Of a stretch of 5,747 nt of DNA, positions 1-5,747 are shown one piece after another. The notes under the pieces were generated by a model. That model saw nothing but the letters and a program-made list of their open reading frames with translations, had not been told where the DNA came from and did no database searches. The first letter of the stretch is position 1. Each line of letters starts with the position of its first letter. The stretch spans positions 1 to 5,747 of the forward strand of contig JACCSZ010000038.1 of the NCBI GenBank assembly GCA_013812695.1, in the 5' to 3' direction. Origin of the DNA: Gemmatimonadales bacterium (lineage in GTDB: Bacteria; Gemmatimonadota; Gemmatimonadetes; Gemmatimonadales; GWC2-71-9). Made by a program: the position numbers and the translations under genes.

Positions 1-1158
1 GCCCTGTTCGGGGCGCTGACCTATGCCGAGTTGGCCGCCGCGCTCCCCAGGTCGGGGGGCGTTTTCGCGTACATCCTCGAAGCGTTCGGCCCACTCCCGG
101 CCTTCCTGTTCGGCTGGTCCGAGCTGACCGTCATCCGCGCCTCCGCTCTCGGGGCCATCGCCACCATCTTCGCCGAGTACCTGGGCTACTTCGTCCGGCT
201 TACGGCGGAGCAGGTGCGCTACGTGGCGGCCCTGGGAATCCTGTTCGTCGGCGCCCTCAATTATGTGGGGGTCAACAGCGCGGCGGTGGTCATGAACTTC
301 ACCACGGTCGCCAAGTACGCGGCGCTCGCGGCGCTCGGCCTGCTCGCCTTTACGGCCGGCACCGGCAGCGCCTCGCACTTCACGCCGGCGTTCGAGGGCG
401 GCGTGAACCTGTCGCTCATGGGGACCGCGCTGATCGCCATCATGTGGACGTACGACGGGTGGGCCGACCTGTCGTTCATGGGGGGCGAGGTCAAAGATCC
501 GGGTCGCACGCTACCGCTGGCGCTGATCCTGGGGACGGCGGGGATCGTGATCGTCTACCTGCTGCTCAACGTCGCCTACATCTACCTGGTGCCGCTCGAG
601 GAGATGGCCGGGGCCCGGCTGATCGCCGCGACGGCGGCCGACCGAATCCCGCTCTTCGCCGGCGCCGGCGGGGCCGTGGTCTCGGGGATCGTGATGCTGT
701 CCTGCTTCGGGTCGCTGACCGGCTCGATGATGACGGGACCGCGGATTTTCTTCGCGATGGCGGACCGCGGGCTGTTCTTCCGCGGCATCGCGCGGGTCTC
801 GCCGCGGTTCCAGAGCCCATCGGTGGCCATCTGGCTGGCGACGGCGCTCGGCGTGCTGTACGTGTTGTTCAACGACTTCCAGCAACTCGCGGACAAGTTC
901 ATTCTCGGCATCTGGCCGTTCTACGCGTTGGCCGTCGCCGCCGTCTTCGTCCTCCGCCGCACCCACCCCGACCTGCCGCGCCCCTACCGCACCTGGGGCT
1001 ACCCCGTCGTCCCCATCCTCTTCCTGCTCGCCTCGGTGGCGATGGTGCTCAACGCGCTCTGGACCGACCCGGTCAACACGGGCATCACGTTCGGGATCAT
1101 CCTCGCGGGGATCCCCGTGTACTTCGCGTGGCGGCGGTGGGGTGGGGTGGGCTTGTAG
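1..1158 (+). CDS. APC-superfamily amino-acid permease, 3' part (5' end outside window)
   Basis: Inner-membrane secondary transporter of the APC superfamily, probably carrying amino acids by exchange or proton symport. The frame is open from base 1 and reads ALTYAELAAALPRSGG, the usual sequence after TM2 in the LAT/YfnA/SteT-like branch, so TM1 and the true start lie upstream; the TTG at 31 is an internal codon. Of 385 visible residues, many form hydrophobic segments. The strongest family mark is at about 143-178, where TM6 (IMWTYDGWADLSFMGGEVKD) runs into PGRTLPLALILG. Further marks are GPRIFFAMADRGLFF at about 246-260 and RPYRTWGYPVVPILF at about 327-341, both typical of the C-terminal half. 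It ends with TAG at 1156-1158 after a short Trp/Arg/Gly-rich tail. The substrate cannot be told from the sequence. It converges on nadC across 80 bases, so it is a separate transcription unit. The family is near certain; the subfamily is an inference. Confidence 0.93.
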   Translation, partial: ALFGALTYAELAAALPRSGGVFAYILEAFGPLPAFLFGWSELTVIRASALGAIATIFAEYLGYFVRLTAEQVRYVAALGILFVGALNYVGVNSAAVVMNFTTVAKYAALAALGLLAFTAGTGSASHFTPAFEGGVNLSLMGTALIAIMWTYDGWADLSFMGGEVKDPGRTLPLALILGTAGIVIVYLLLNVAYIYLVPLEEMAGARLIAATAADRIPLFAGAGGAVVSGIVMLSCFGSLTGSMMTGPRIFFAMADRGLFFRGIARVSPRFQSPSVAIWLATALGVLYVLFNDFQQLADKFILGIWPFYALAVAAVFVLRRTHPDLPRPYRTWGYPVVPILFLLASVAMVLNALWTDPVNTGITFGIILAGIPVYFAWRRWGGVGL

Positions 1159-1201
1159 GCAGCGTGAGTCGCGTCCGGGTCGAGATTGTGCGGCCTTTCA
1201 C

Positions 1202-1227
1202 CACGAAGGCACGAAGGGCACGAAGGG
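1202..1227. repeat. Three tandem CACGAAGG-type units between convergent genes
   Basis: The units are CACGAAGG (1202-1209), CACGAAGGG (1210-1218) and CACGAAGGG (1219-1227). They lie in the 80-base gap between the permease stop and the nadC stop. From memory, strings like ACCACGAAGGCACGAAGG recur in intergenic regions of several environmental bacterial phyla, but copy number in this genome cannot be seen from one window. A weak hairpin, GCCTT at 1193-1197 with AAGGC at 1206-1210 and an 8-base loop, overlaps the first unit. It has no T-run on either side, so I do not call a terminator. Confidence 0.7.
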
Positions 1228-1238
1228 GCTCCAACCCA

Positions 1239-2075
1239 CTACACTCGCACCTCGATCGCCAGATCAGCCGCACGAACACTGTGCGTCAGGGCGCCGATCG
1301 ACACGTAGTCCGCCCCCGCCTCCGCGTACGCGCGCACGTTGTCGAGCGCGATCCCTCCGGTAGCCTCGATCTCTACTCCGGGCGACAGATGCCGCGCGCG
1401 CGCGGCCCACCCGCCGAGCGTGGCCGGGGTCTGGTTGTCGATGAGGATGCGTGTGGCTCCGGCGGCGCAGGCCTGCTCGAGCTGCCCGGGCGATTCAACC
1501 TCGACGTAGAGCGCCGCCACGCCGCGCCGCCGCGCGTCGGCCAGTGCCTCGGCGAGCGAGCGGCCGTTCCGGACGACCGCCTGCCAATGGTTGTCCTTGA
1601 CCATCAGCTCATGGCTCAGATCTTCGCGGTGCCTGGAGCCGCCGCCTGCCACGACGGCGGCAATGTCGAGCCCGCGGAGGCCCGGCGCGGTCTTGCGAGT
1701 GTGGAGGACGCGGCAGCCGGTGCCGGCCACCGCGTCCACGTAGGCGCGCGTGGCGGTCGCGATGCCCGCCGCGCGCTGGAGCAGGTTGAGCATCGGTCGC
1801 TCGGCGCGGAGGATCCGGGCCAGCTCGCCATGCAGCACGCCCACGAGCTCGCCGGCCGTCGCGGTCCGGCCGTCGGCACCGCGCCACTCGATCCGGCAGT
1901 CGCACGCGTGGGCCACCGCGTCGGCATAGGCGGCGCCGGCCAGCACGCCCCCGCTCCGGAACTCGATGATGCCCCGGGCCTCGAGCCCCGGCGGAACCGT
2001 GACCGCGGTGGTGACGTCGGTGTCGCCATCTTCGGCGAGCGCGACGGCGGCGATGCGCGCCGCGTCCGCGCTCAC
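1239..2075 (-). CDS. nadC: Nicotinate-nucleotide pyrophosphorylase (carboxylating), quinolinate phosphoribosyltransferase
   Basis: NadC converts quinolinate and PRPP to nicotinate mononucleotide, CO2 and pyrophosphate in the cytoplasm, the third step of de novo NAD synthesis. The 278 residues are close to the family's usual length. The N-terminal domain has ALAEDGDTDVTT (12-23) and GGVLAG (42-47); then come LNLLQRAAGIAT (96-107), the phosphate/quinolinate-binding HTRKT (125-129), GGG (144-146) with H149-R150, VKDNH (159-163), EVE (192-194), LIDN (211-214), TGG (239-241) and GALTHS (261-266). The family usually has DTRKT and SGG, so H125 and T239 are variants, but the basic residues R127, K128, H149, R150 and K160 are present. 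The GTG start overlaps the nadA stop as GTGA; the open frame runs upstream to 2519 only through nadA antiphase codons. No Shine-Dalgarno stands at good spacing (GGGAA abuts GTG), so coupled initiation is likely. Last gene of nadBAC. Confidence 0.95.
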   Translation of the reverse strand: MSADAARIAAVALAEDGDTDVTTAVTVPPGLEARGIIEFRSGGVLAGAAYADAVAHACDCRIEWRGADGRTATAGELVGVLHGELARILRAERPMLNLLQRAAGIATATRAYVDAVAGTGCRVLHTRKTAPGLRGLDIAAVVAGGGSRHREDLSHELMVKDNHWQAVVRNGRSLAEALADARRRGVAALYVEVESPGQLEQACAAGATRILIDNQTPATLGGWAARARHLSPGVEIEATGGIALDNVRAYAEAGADYVSIGALTHSVRAADLAIEVRV

Positions 2076-3067
2076 TTCCCGAGGGCGACCATGCGGTCGA
2101 TCGCCCCGCGGGCGCGCGCCGCGATGTCGTCGGGAACGGTGATGTGATACCGGTCGAGCGCGAGCGAGTCGCGTACGTTGGCGAGCGTGATCGTCTTCAT
2201 GAACGCGCACTCGGCCTCGGGGTCGGCCGCGATGAACTCCTTGTCGGGCGCCACCTGCCGCATCCGGTGCATGATGCCGGTCTCGGTCGCCACGATGAAC
2301 CGTTTGGCCGGCCGTGCCGTGACCGCCCGGATCATCCCCTCGGTCGAGGCGACGTGGAGACCCTCCGCCGCGATACCGCCGCGTCCCATCTCGTAGATCA
2401 ACTGCCCCGCGCAGCCACATTCCGGATGCACCAGCACCTCCGCGTCCGGGTACCGCGCGCGGGCGGCGTTCAGGGTGTCGACGCGGATCTCCTTGTGGAC
2501 GTGGCACTCCCCCATCCACACCTCGACGCGCCGCTGCGGCCGCATGCGGCGCACGTGCGCGCCCAGGAAGAAGTCGGGGAGGAACAGGATGCCGCGGTCG
2601 GCGGGGATCGCGTCGATCACGTCGAGCACGTTGCCGCTGGTACAGCAGTAGTCGAGCTCCGCCTTGACCTCGGCGGTCGTGTTGACGTAGCCGACGGAGA
2701 TGTAGTCGGGAAACTCCGCCTTCCAGCGGCGGACGTCCTCCGCGGTGATCGTCGCGGCGAGCGAGCAGCCGGCCTTGAGGTCGGGCAGCAGCACCCGCTT
2801 GGCGGGCGACAGGATCGCGGCGGTTTCCGCCATGAAGTGTACGCCGGCGAAGATGATCACGTCCGCCGGCGTCTTCGCCGCCTGCCGGGAGAGGCCGAGC
2901 GAGTCGCCCACGTAGTCGGCCGCATCCTGCACTTCGGGACGCTGGTAGTTATGGGCCAGCACCACGGCGTTTCGCCGGCGCGCCAGCTCGTGGATCTCGG
3001 CGGTCAGCCCGGCGACCTCCTCGGGCGTCTCGTCGAGCCGCTCGATGACGGGCAGGCTCAGCGTCAT
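2072..3067 (-). CDS. nadA: Quinolinate synthase (4Fe-4S)
   Basis: NadA condenses iminoaspartate, made by NadB, with dihydroxyacetone phosphate to give quinolinate, using an oxygen-sensitive 4Fe-4S cluster. The 331 residues match the family. Three similar domains can be followed: LAHNYQRPEVQDAADYVGDS (37-56) with FAGVHFMAETAAIL (73-86); LLPDLKAGCSLA (93-104) with YVNTTAEVKAELD (127-139) and CCTSGN (141-146); and FLPDFFLG (162-169), GECHVH (186-191), HPECGC (214-219), ATETG (260-264) and AECAFMK (285-291). By position, the cluster ligands should be C101, C188 and C287; the CxxCxxC tail spacing of E. coli-type NadA is absent here. The ATG start overlaps the nadB stop (ATGA) and has a well-placed GGGAG 5 bases upstream. 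The stop TGA overlaps the nadC start. Nothing appears broken. Confidence 0.97.
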   Translation of the reverse strand: MTLSLPVIERLDETPEEVAGLTAEIHELARRRNAVVLAHNYQRPEVQDAADYVGDSLGLSRQAAKTPADVIIFAGVHFMAETAAILSPAKRVLLPDLKAGCSLAATITAEDVRRWKAEFPDYISVGYVNTTAEVKAELDYCCTSGNVLDVIDAIPADRGILFLPDFFLGAHVRRMRPQRRVEVWMGECHVHKEIRVDTLNAARARYPDAEVLVHPECGCAGQLIYEMGRGGIAAEGLHVASTEGMIRAVTARPAKRFIVATETGIMHRMRQVAPDKEFIAADPEAECAFMKTITLANVRDSLALDRYHITVPDDIAARARGAIDRMVALGK

Positions 3068-4662
3068 GCGGTCTCCCGCTTGAGGGCGGCGGGCGGATAA
3101 TCGAGCCGACGATGACCGCCGCGGCTCTCGCGGCGGCGGCGTGCGGCCTGGGTGATGAGCCGCGCCACCAGGAGCTGGTTGTGGGTGCGCCAGGCCGGGT
3201 CCGGCGTCCCGCGCGTGAGCCGGTCGAGCGTCTGCTCCGCCTGGAGCAGCGATGCCTCGGTGCGCTGCACGCCGACGTTGGCGGTCATGAGCTCGCGCAT
3301 CTCGGCGCGGGTTGGGGCGGAGGCGTCGTCGGCACCGGAGTCGCGCGGGAAGGGAAGGGTCGGGTTGGTGGCGGCGGTCGAGCCGGGGCGAGAAGTTCCC
3401 TCCCCTTCGCCGCGCTCGGGGTTCGGATGGCCGGCGGTGTGCTCGCCCGAATGGGCTGCGGCCTCCGCGGAACGGGCGGGCTCGGGCTGGCGGACCGCGG
3501 CAACCGCGCGCCCGGCTCGGTCAGCGAACACCAGGCCCTCGAGCAGCGAGTTCGAGGCGAGGCGGTTGGCGCCGTGCACGCCCGTCGAGGCCACCTCCCC
3601 GACGGCCCAGAGGCCGCGCAGGCTCGCGCGGCCCTCGAGGTCGGTCTGGATGCCGCCCATGGCGTAGTGCAGCGCGGGTGCCACGGGGAGCAGATCGCGT
3701 GCGGGGTCGAGCCCGTACCGGGCGAGCATCGCGGTGATGCCGGGAAAGCGCGTCGCGAAGTCCACGACCTGACGGGCATCGAGCCACGCACCGCCCGACG
3801 CATCGGCCGCGGCTACCGCGCGCGCCACGATGTCGCGCGGCGCCAGCTCGGCGCGCGGATCGGCGTCGAGCGCGAACCGCCGGCCCTCGCGGTCGACCAG
3901 CAGCGCGCCCGCGCCGCGGACGGCCTCGGAGATGAGCGGCGCCGGGTTGACGTCCGGAAGCTTGAGCGCGGTCGGGTGGAACTGCAGGAACTCGAGGTCG
4001 CGAAGCCGCGCGCCGGCGCGGTGCGCCAGCGCCCAGCCGTCGGCCGTGGCCACTTTGGGGTTGGTGGTGACGGCGTAGAGTTGTCCCACGCCGCCGGTCG
4101 CGAGCACCACGTCCGCGGCATGGATCGCGTAGCCTTCGCCGCCGCGGGGCAGCGCCGTCACGCCAGCGACCCGGCCGTCGTGGAGGAGGAGGCCGGTGAC
4201 CTCGGTGTGCTCGAGCAGCTCGATCAGCGGGTGCAGCCGGACGACCTGCGCCAGGCACCCGATCAGCGCGGCGCCGGTCCGGTCGCCACCGGCGTGGATG
4301 ATGCGCGCACGCGTGTGCGCGGCCTCGAGCCCGAAGCGGAGCCGCCCATCGCCGCCGCGGTCGAACCGCGCGCCCAGCGCCAGCAGCTCGTAGATCCGGT
4401 CGGGGCCTTCGCTGGTGAGGATGCGGACGGCTTCGGGGTCGGCCAGACCATCGCTGGCGGCCATGGTGTCGGCGGCGTGCTGGCTGGGACTGTCGCCCGG
4501 CCCGAGCGCCACCGCGATCCCGCCCTGGGCCCACGCGCTGGCACTGTCGGCAAGCGTCTCCTTCGTCACCACGATCGCCGCCCGCCCCTCGGAAGCGAGC
4601 CGCCAGGCCGTCCAGAGCCCGGCGATGCCCGTGCCGACGATGACGGGGCGGATGGGGATCAT
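3064..4662 (-). CDS. nadB: L-aspartate oxidase (FAD-dependent)
   Basis: NadB oxidises L-aspartate to iminoaspartate with FAD, the first committed step of de novo NAD synthesis. I start it at ATG 4662 (532 residues) because MIPIRPVIVGTGIAGL places the FAD motif GTGIAG at 10-15, as usual. An in-frame ATG at 4689 would add nine residues but lies inside an inverted repeat. Further family marks are SASAWAQGGIAVAL (40-53), LEFLQFHPTAL (223-233), SEAVRGAGALLVD (245-257), APRDIVAR (274-281), HYAMGGIQTD (332-341), GEVASTGVHGANRLASNSLL (355-374), and C-terminal helices from REMRELM-like RAEMRELM (452-459) to RRESRGGHRRLDYP (510-523). Likely active-site residues by family position are H229, R276 and H332. 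The linker at about 388-451 is long and low in complexity (see separate entry). It is the first gene of nadBAC and overlaps nadA by 4 bases. Succinate dehydrogenase/fumarate reductase flavoproteins are related, but the nadA/nadC context and motifs settle it. Confidence 0.96.
   Translation of the reverse strand: MIPIRPVIVGTGIAGLWTAWRLASEGRAAIVVTKETLADSASAWAQGGIAVALGPGDSPSQHAADTMAASDGLADPEAVRILTSEGPDRIYELLALGARFDRGGDGRLRFGLEAAHTRARIIHAGGDRTGAALIGCLAQVVRLHPLIELLEHTEVTGLLLHDGRVAGVTALPRGGEGYAIHAADVVLATGGVGQLYAVTTNPKVATADGWALAHRAGARLRDLEFLQFHPTALKLPDVNPAPLISEAVRGAGALLVDREGRRFALDADPRAELAPRDIVARAVAAADASGGAWLDARQVVDFATRFPGITAMLARYGLDPARDLLPVAPALHYAMGGIQTDLEGRASLRGLWAVGEVASTGVHGANRLASNSLLEGLVFADRAGRAVAAVRQPEPARSAEAAAHSGEHTAGHPNPERGEGEGTSRPGSTAATNPTLPFPRDSGADDASAPTRAEMRELMTANVGVQRTEASLLQAEQTLDRLTRGTPDPAWRTHNQLLVARLITQAARRRRESRGGHRRLDYPPAALKRETA
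3073..3077 (-). promoter_or_regulatory. Ribosome binding site of nadA
   Basis: GGGAG lies 5 bases upstream of the nadA ATG, inside the last codons of nadB. It supports this start and reinitiation at the ATGA junction. It is the only clear Shine-Dalgarno match seen among the three nad genes. Confidence 0.6.
3325..3453 (-). other. Low-complexity, repeat-like insertion in the NadB interdomain linker
   Basis: This in-frame stretch encodes about 43 residues (404-446 of NadB), including HPNPERGEGEGTSRPG and TNPTLPFPRDSG. It is rich in Pro, Gly, Glu, Ser and Thr, with no predicted helix or conserved motif, and joins the FAD/capping part to the C-terminal helical domain. Its nucleotide sequence looks like intergenic repeat material. 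On the plus strand 3404-3420 matches 4729-4745, part of the inverted repeat upstream of nadB, at 14 of 17 bases without gaps. The insertion leaves the frame intact, so the protein should still fold. The exact ends are uncertain. Confidence 0.45.
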
Positions 4663-4667
4663 GGCGG

Positions 4668-4676
4668 AATATACCA
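4668..4676 (-). promoter_or_regulatory. nadB: Possible extended -10 promoter of nadB with leaderless start
   Basis: On the minus strand TGGTATATT matches the extended -10 consensus TGnTATAAT with one mismatch. The ATG at 4662 begins six bases after the hexamer, so transcription would begin at or next to the start codon and give a leaderless message. No Shine-Dalgarno precedes this ATG, and no -35 box stands at 16-18 bases, which extended -10 promoters can lack. An AT-only hexamer is uncommon in DNA this rich in G+C. The evidence is sequence resemblance only. Confidence 0.4.
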
Positions 4677-4684
4677 GGGGATTT

Positions 4685-4750
4685 GTCATCCTGAGCGGAG
4701 CGAAGGAGGCATTACCTGAAGCATGGCTCCTTCGCTCCGCTCAGGATGAC
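4685..4750. repeat. Perfect 24-bp inverted repeat (interspersed-repeat-like) between the LptF/G gene and nadB
   Basis: The arms 4685-4708 and 4727-4750 are exact reverse complements, separated by an 18-base loop; the core of the right arm is CTTCGCTCCGCTCAGGATGA. The RNA from either strand could form a strong hairpin. From memory, strings like GTCATCCTGAGCGGAGCGAAGG are common dispersed repeats in several bacterial phyla, so this is probably a mobile or REP-like palindrome rather than a gene-specific operator. No T-run follows it on the minus strand (the next bases are AAATCCCC), so it is not a classic intrinsic terminator. It could still shield the end of the LptF/G message. Confidence 0.85.
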
Positions 4751-4782
4751 GCCGCCTTTGTGCTTCCGTCCCCCTCCCCCCG

Positions 4783-5747
4783 TCACGTCCTCACCCGCGC
4801 CAGCAACACCAGCCCCGCCAGCAGAAACGCCGCGTTGGGGAGCCACGCCGCCAGCGTCGGATCGATCACGCCGCCCGCGCCGACCGCCTTCATGATCTGG
4901 GTGGCCAGCAGGAAGATGACCGTCGTGCCGAGGCTGATGGCGATGCCGACGGCGGCGCCGGCGCGCGGGGCCTGGACGGCGAGCGGCGCGCCGAACAGCG
5001 CGATGATGAGGCACGTGGCCGGCAGCGCCAGCTTGAGTGCCTGCTCGACGATCAGCTTGTTGGCGTCGTTGCCCGAGCGCTCGAGCGCCTCGATGTACCG
5101 TCCCAGCTCGGCGTAGCGCATCTCGTCCGGTGCCTTGGGCTCGGCGAGCAGGTCGGCGGGGCTCTGCGTGAGTGCACGGAGCCGCATCGAGCGAAAGGCA
5201 AAGCTGGCTTGCTGCGCCGGCCCCACGATGACGCGGCTGGTGCCGGCTTTCATCTGCCAGGCGCCGCGGATGCCGTCGTAGCTGGCGCTGTCGGCGGTGA
5301 TGATGAGTCCCGGGTACCCGGCGCCGTCACCCTGGCGTTCGAGCAGGAGCTGCTTGAGCTGGCGGGTCTCGACGTCGAGTGAACGCATGGTGTAGACCCA
5401 GCCTACGTCGCCGCGGTACACGAAGTTGTAGCGCGACCGTGTGCTCCGGGCCTGCTTGGACTTCTGGATCTCGAGCTGCCGGGCGGTGGCGCCCGGCGCC
5501 ATCTCGCCCACCACGAACGCGAGCCCCGTCGCGAGGGTGGCGGCGACGAAGACCGGCACCATCAGCCGATAGAAGCTGAGGCCACCGGCCTTGGCGGCGG
5601 TGAGCTCCGAGTGCCGGCCCATCCCTCCGACCGTGAACACTGTGGCGAACAGGACCGCGGCCGGCATCACGATGAACGCGTTCTCGGGAATCGAGTACAC
5701 GTAGCTGATCACGATCTGCCGCATGGTGAGGCCGCGGTCCAGCAGCT
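4783..5747 (-). CDS. LptF/LptG-family permease, C-terminal part (5' end outside window)
   Basis: Inner-membrane permease subunit of the LptB2FG ABC transporter, which extracts lipopolysaccharide from the inner membrane and passes it to LptC/LptA. The frame is open to the right edge (LLDRGLTMRQ...), so the first transmembrane helix and start lie beyond 5747; the ATG at 5724 is internal. Counting from the first whole codon visible, a helix at about 20-41 is followed by SELTAAKAGG (46-55), the conserved cytoplasmic segment between helices. Next come a helix at about 62-81 and a periplasmic beta-rich domain at about 90-200 with FVYRGDVGWVY and ITADSASYDGIRGAW. The last three helices lie at about 236-258, 264-287 and 297-317, with the typical LALPATCLIIALFGAPLAV and AAWLPNAAFLLAGLVLL. 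The segment before SELTAAKAGG looks more like LptG than LptF, but I cannot separate the paralogues firmly. It ends 120 bases before nadB. Confidence 0.92.
   Translation of the reverse strand, partial: LLDRGLTMRQIVISYVYSIPENAFIVMPAAVLFATVFTVGGMGRHSELTAAKAGGLSFYRLMVPVFVAATLATGLAFVVGEMAPGATARQLEIQKSKQARSTRSRYNFVYRGDVGWVYTMRSLDVETRQLKQLLLERQGDGAGYPGLIITADSASYDGIRGAWQMKAGTSRVIVGPAQQASFAFRSMRLRALTQSPADLLAEPKAPDEMRYAELGRYIEALERSGNDANKLIVEQALKLALPATCLIIALFGAPLAVQAPRAGAAVGIAISLGTTVIFLLATQIMKAVGAGGVIDPTLAAWLPNAAFLLAGLVLLARVRT

Noticed and set aside
31..33. TTG at 31 as the permease start.
   Set aside because: The frame is open to base 1 and the residues before it (ALFGALTYAE) match conserved APC permease sequence, so the gene is cut by the window edge.
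1..1158. A functional link between the permease and the NAD operon, such as aspartate supply.
   Set aside because: The permease is convergent, in a separate transcription unit, and its substrate cannot be inferred. Proximity alone is not evidence.
444..2147. Plus-strand open frame of 567 codons spanning the permease, the gap and the nadC complement.
   Set aside because: It crosses two real genes in other frames and encodes Arg/Gly/Pro-rich sequence without domains. Crossing the convergent gap is chance.
2076..2519. Upstream extension of the nadC frame to an ATG at 2519 (426 residues).
   Set aside because: This part is antiphase to the strongly supported nadA gene and encodes Arg/Gly-rich sequence with no NadC similarity.
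2144..3100. Plus-strand open frame of 318 codons opposite nadA.
   Set aside because: Same GC-driven antisense effect; the nadA frame explains the codon bias and every conserved motif.
4663..4689. Longer nadB start at ATG 4689 (541 residues).
   Set aside because: The codon lies in the arm of an inverted repeat, the extra residues precede the normal FAD-motif start, and no ribosome site stands before it.
3112..4719. Long plus-strand open frame of 535 codons opposite nadB.
   Set aside because: It is a mirror of nadB in very GC-rich DNA, with Arg/Ala/Gly-rich sequence and no recognisable domain. Long antisense frames are expected where third positions are nearly all G or C.
4685..4750. Intrinsic terminator for the LptF/G gene.
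   Set aside because: The stem is strong but no T-run follows it on the minus strand; the sequence looks like a dispersed repeat.
4663..4782. A NAD-responsive operator (NrtR, NiaR or NadQ type) before nadB.
   Set aside because: Apart from the repeat and the -10-like site I see no recognisable operator palindrome, and the perfect inverted repeat resembles a dispersed element rather than a known regulator site.

Overview
This window is ordinary bacterial chromosome of very high G+C content, with G/C strongly favoured at third codon positions. It comes from an organism with an outer membrane (it carries an LptF/LptG-type permease) that makes NAD de novo from aspartate. The codon use and the short interspersed repeats suggest an environmental high-GC Gram-negative such as a Gemmatimonadota or similar phylum. 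That placement is a weak inference, not a demonstrated assignment.

Layout, left to right: (1) positions 1-1158, plus strand: the 3' part of an APC-superfamily amino-acid permease whose start lies before the window. (2) 1159-1238: an 80-base gap between convergent genes, holding three tandem CACGAAGG-type units. (3) 1239-4662, minus strand: a compact nadB-nadA-nadC operon, transcribed right to left, whose genes overlap by 4 bases at each junction (ATGA and GTGA). (4) 4663-4782: a 120-base gap with a perfect 24-bp inverted repeat and an extended -10-like promoter directly before nadB. (5) 4783-5747, minus strand: the 3' part of an LptF/LptG-family gene that continues past the right edge.

The three nad genes form one complete pathway. 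NadB oxidises L-aspartate to iminoaspartate, NadA (4Fe-4S) condenses it with dihydroxyacetone phosphate to quinolinate, and NadC converts quinolinate and PRPP to nicotinate mononucleotide. The overlaps imply translational coupling. The flanking permease and lipopolysaccharide-export genes have no evident link to NAD synthesis.

I see no new multi-gene system here. The points most worth a second look are small: a low-complexity, repeat-like insertion in the NadB interdomain linker, the inverted repeat that creates a spurious upstream start for nadB, and a possibly leaderless nadB transcript. No RNA genes, CRISPR arrays, transposases or attachment sites are visible, and there is no gene-free stretch over 300 bases.
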